Shown piece by piece: positions 34,211 to 34,224 of a stretch of DNA of 34,224 nt; the stretch's first letter is position 1, and each line of letters begins with the position of its first letter. The stretch lies in the NCBI GenBank assembly GCA_026393075.1, contig JAPLAW010000059.1, positions 1 through 34,224 of the forward strand, written 5' to 3'. Source of the stretch: Actinomycetota bacterium (GTDB lineage: Bacteria > Actinomycetota > Actinomycetes > Nanopelagicales > Nanopelagicaceae). The notes under the pieces are model-generated. The model was not told the origin of the DNA. It saw only the letters and a list, made by a program, of their open reading frames with translations, and did no database searches. Position numbers and translations under genes: made by a program.

Positions 34211-34224
34211 TGAGCGTCTATGCA

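Larger units (their letters stand above)
33916..34224. other. Gene-free right-hand region with terminator and promoter array
   Basis: No credible coding frame is present in these 309 nt. They hold an 11-nt imperfect direct repeat (GACCAATCTCA 33937-33947 and GACCAATATCA 33958-33968, exactly 21 bp apart), an intrinsic terminator, and three TTTGACC boxes (33955, 34093, 34201), one in a textbook promoter. The pattern suggests the upstream control region of a strongly expressed operon beyond the window, possibly rRNA. Confidence 0.6.

Overview
This window reads as a compact actinobacterial chromosome segment made almost entirely of housekeeping genes. The phylum assignment rests on several markers: RbpA, WhiA, DUF3099, a SufR-type regulator heading the suf operon, an InhA-like enoyl reductase behind fabG, and the order uvrC-rapZ-yvcK-whiA-gap-pgk-tpiA-secG. 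The GC content looks moderate, intergenic gaps are very short, many genes overlap by 1-4 nt, and several genes seem to have leaderless promoters. Together these suggest a streamlined lineage such as the freshwater acI/Nanopelagicales group. That finer placement is inference only.

Layout. (1) 1-6844, + strand: the end of uvrC, then rapZ-yvcK-whiA (overlapping), the lower glycolysis genes gap-pgk-tpiA, secG and rbpA. (2) 6845-12365, - strand: ctaA(cox15)-tkt-tal-pgi, joining heme A synthesis to the non-oxidative pentose phosphate pathway and the top of glycolysis. (3) 12462-20661, + strand: the SUF iron-sulfur operon sufR-sufB-sufD-Rieske ferredoxin-sufC-sufS-sufU-sufT-like, followed by an ABC exporter. 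It is flanked by two cytochrome oxidase assembly genes, ctaA and SURF1. (4) 20620-21605, - strand: a DUF3099 membrane protein and SURF1. (5) 21665-23136: fabG-fabI, arranged like mabA-inhA. (6) 23137-24574: a structured leader, infC with an apparent AUC start, rpmI and rplT. (7) 24598-28871: a TrmH-family methyltransferase, then pheS-pheT. (8) 28875-33915: two ARG boxes, then argC-argB-argR-argH-tyrS. (9) 33916-34224: an intrinsic terminator followed by strong tandem promoter signals, probably the upstream region of an operon (perhaps rRNA) beyond the window.

I found no mobile element, CRISPR array, phage gene, tRNA or defence system, and nothing that looks like a new multi-gene system. The most interesting signals are regulatory or concern genome compaction: the non-AUG start and hairpin-rich leader of infC; the paired ARG boxes sitting on a leaderless argC promoter; the collapsed arginine cluster without argJ, argD, argF and argG; a 15-bp stem encoded inside the first codons of the TrmH-family gene; and the promoter array at the right edge.
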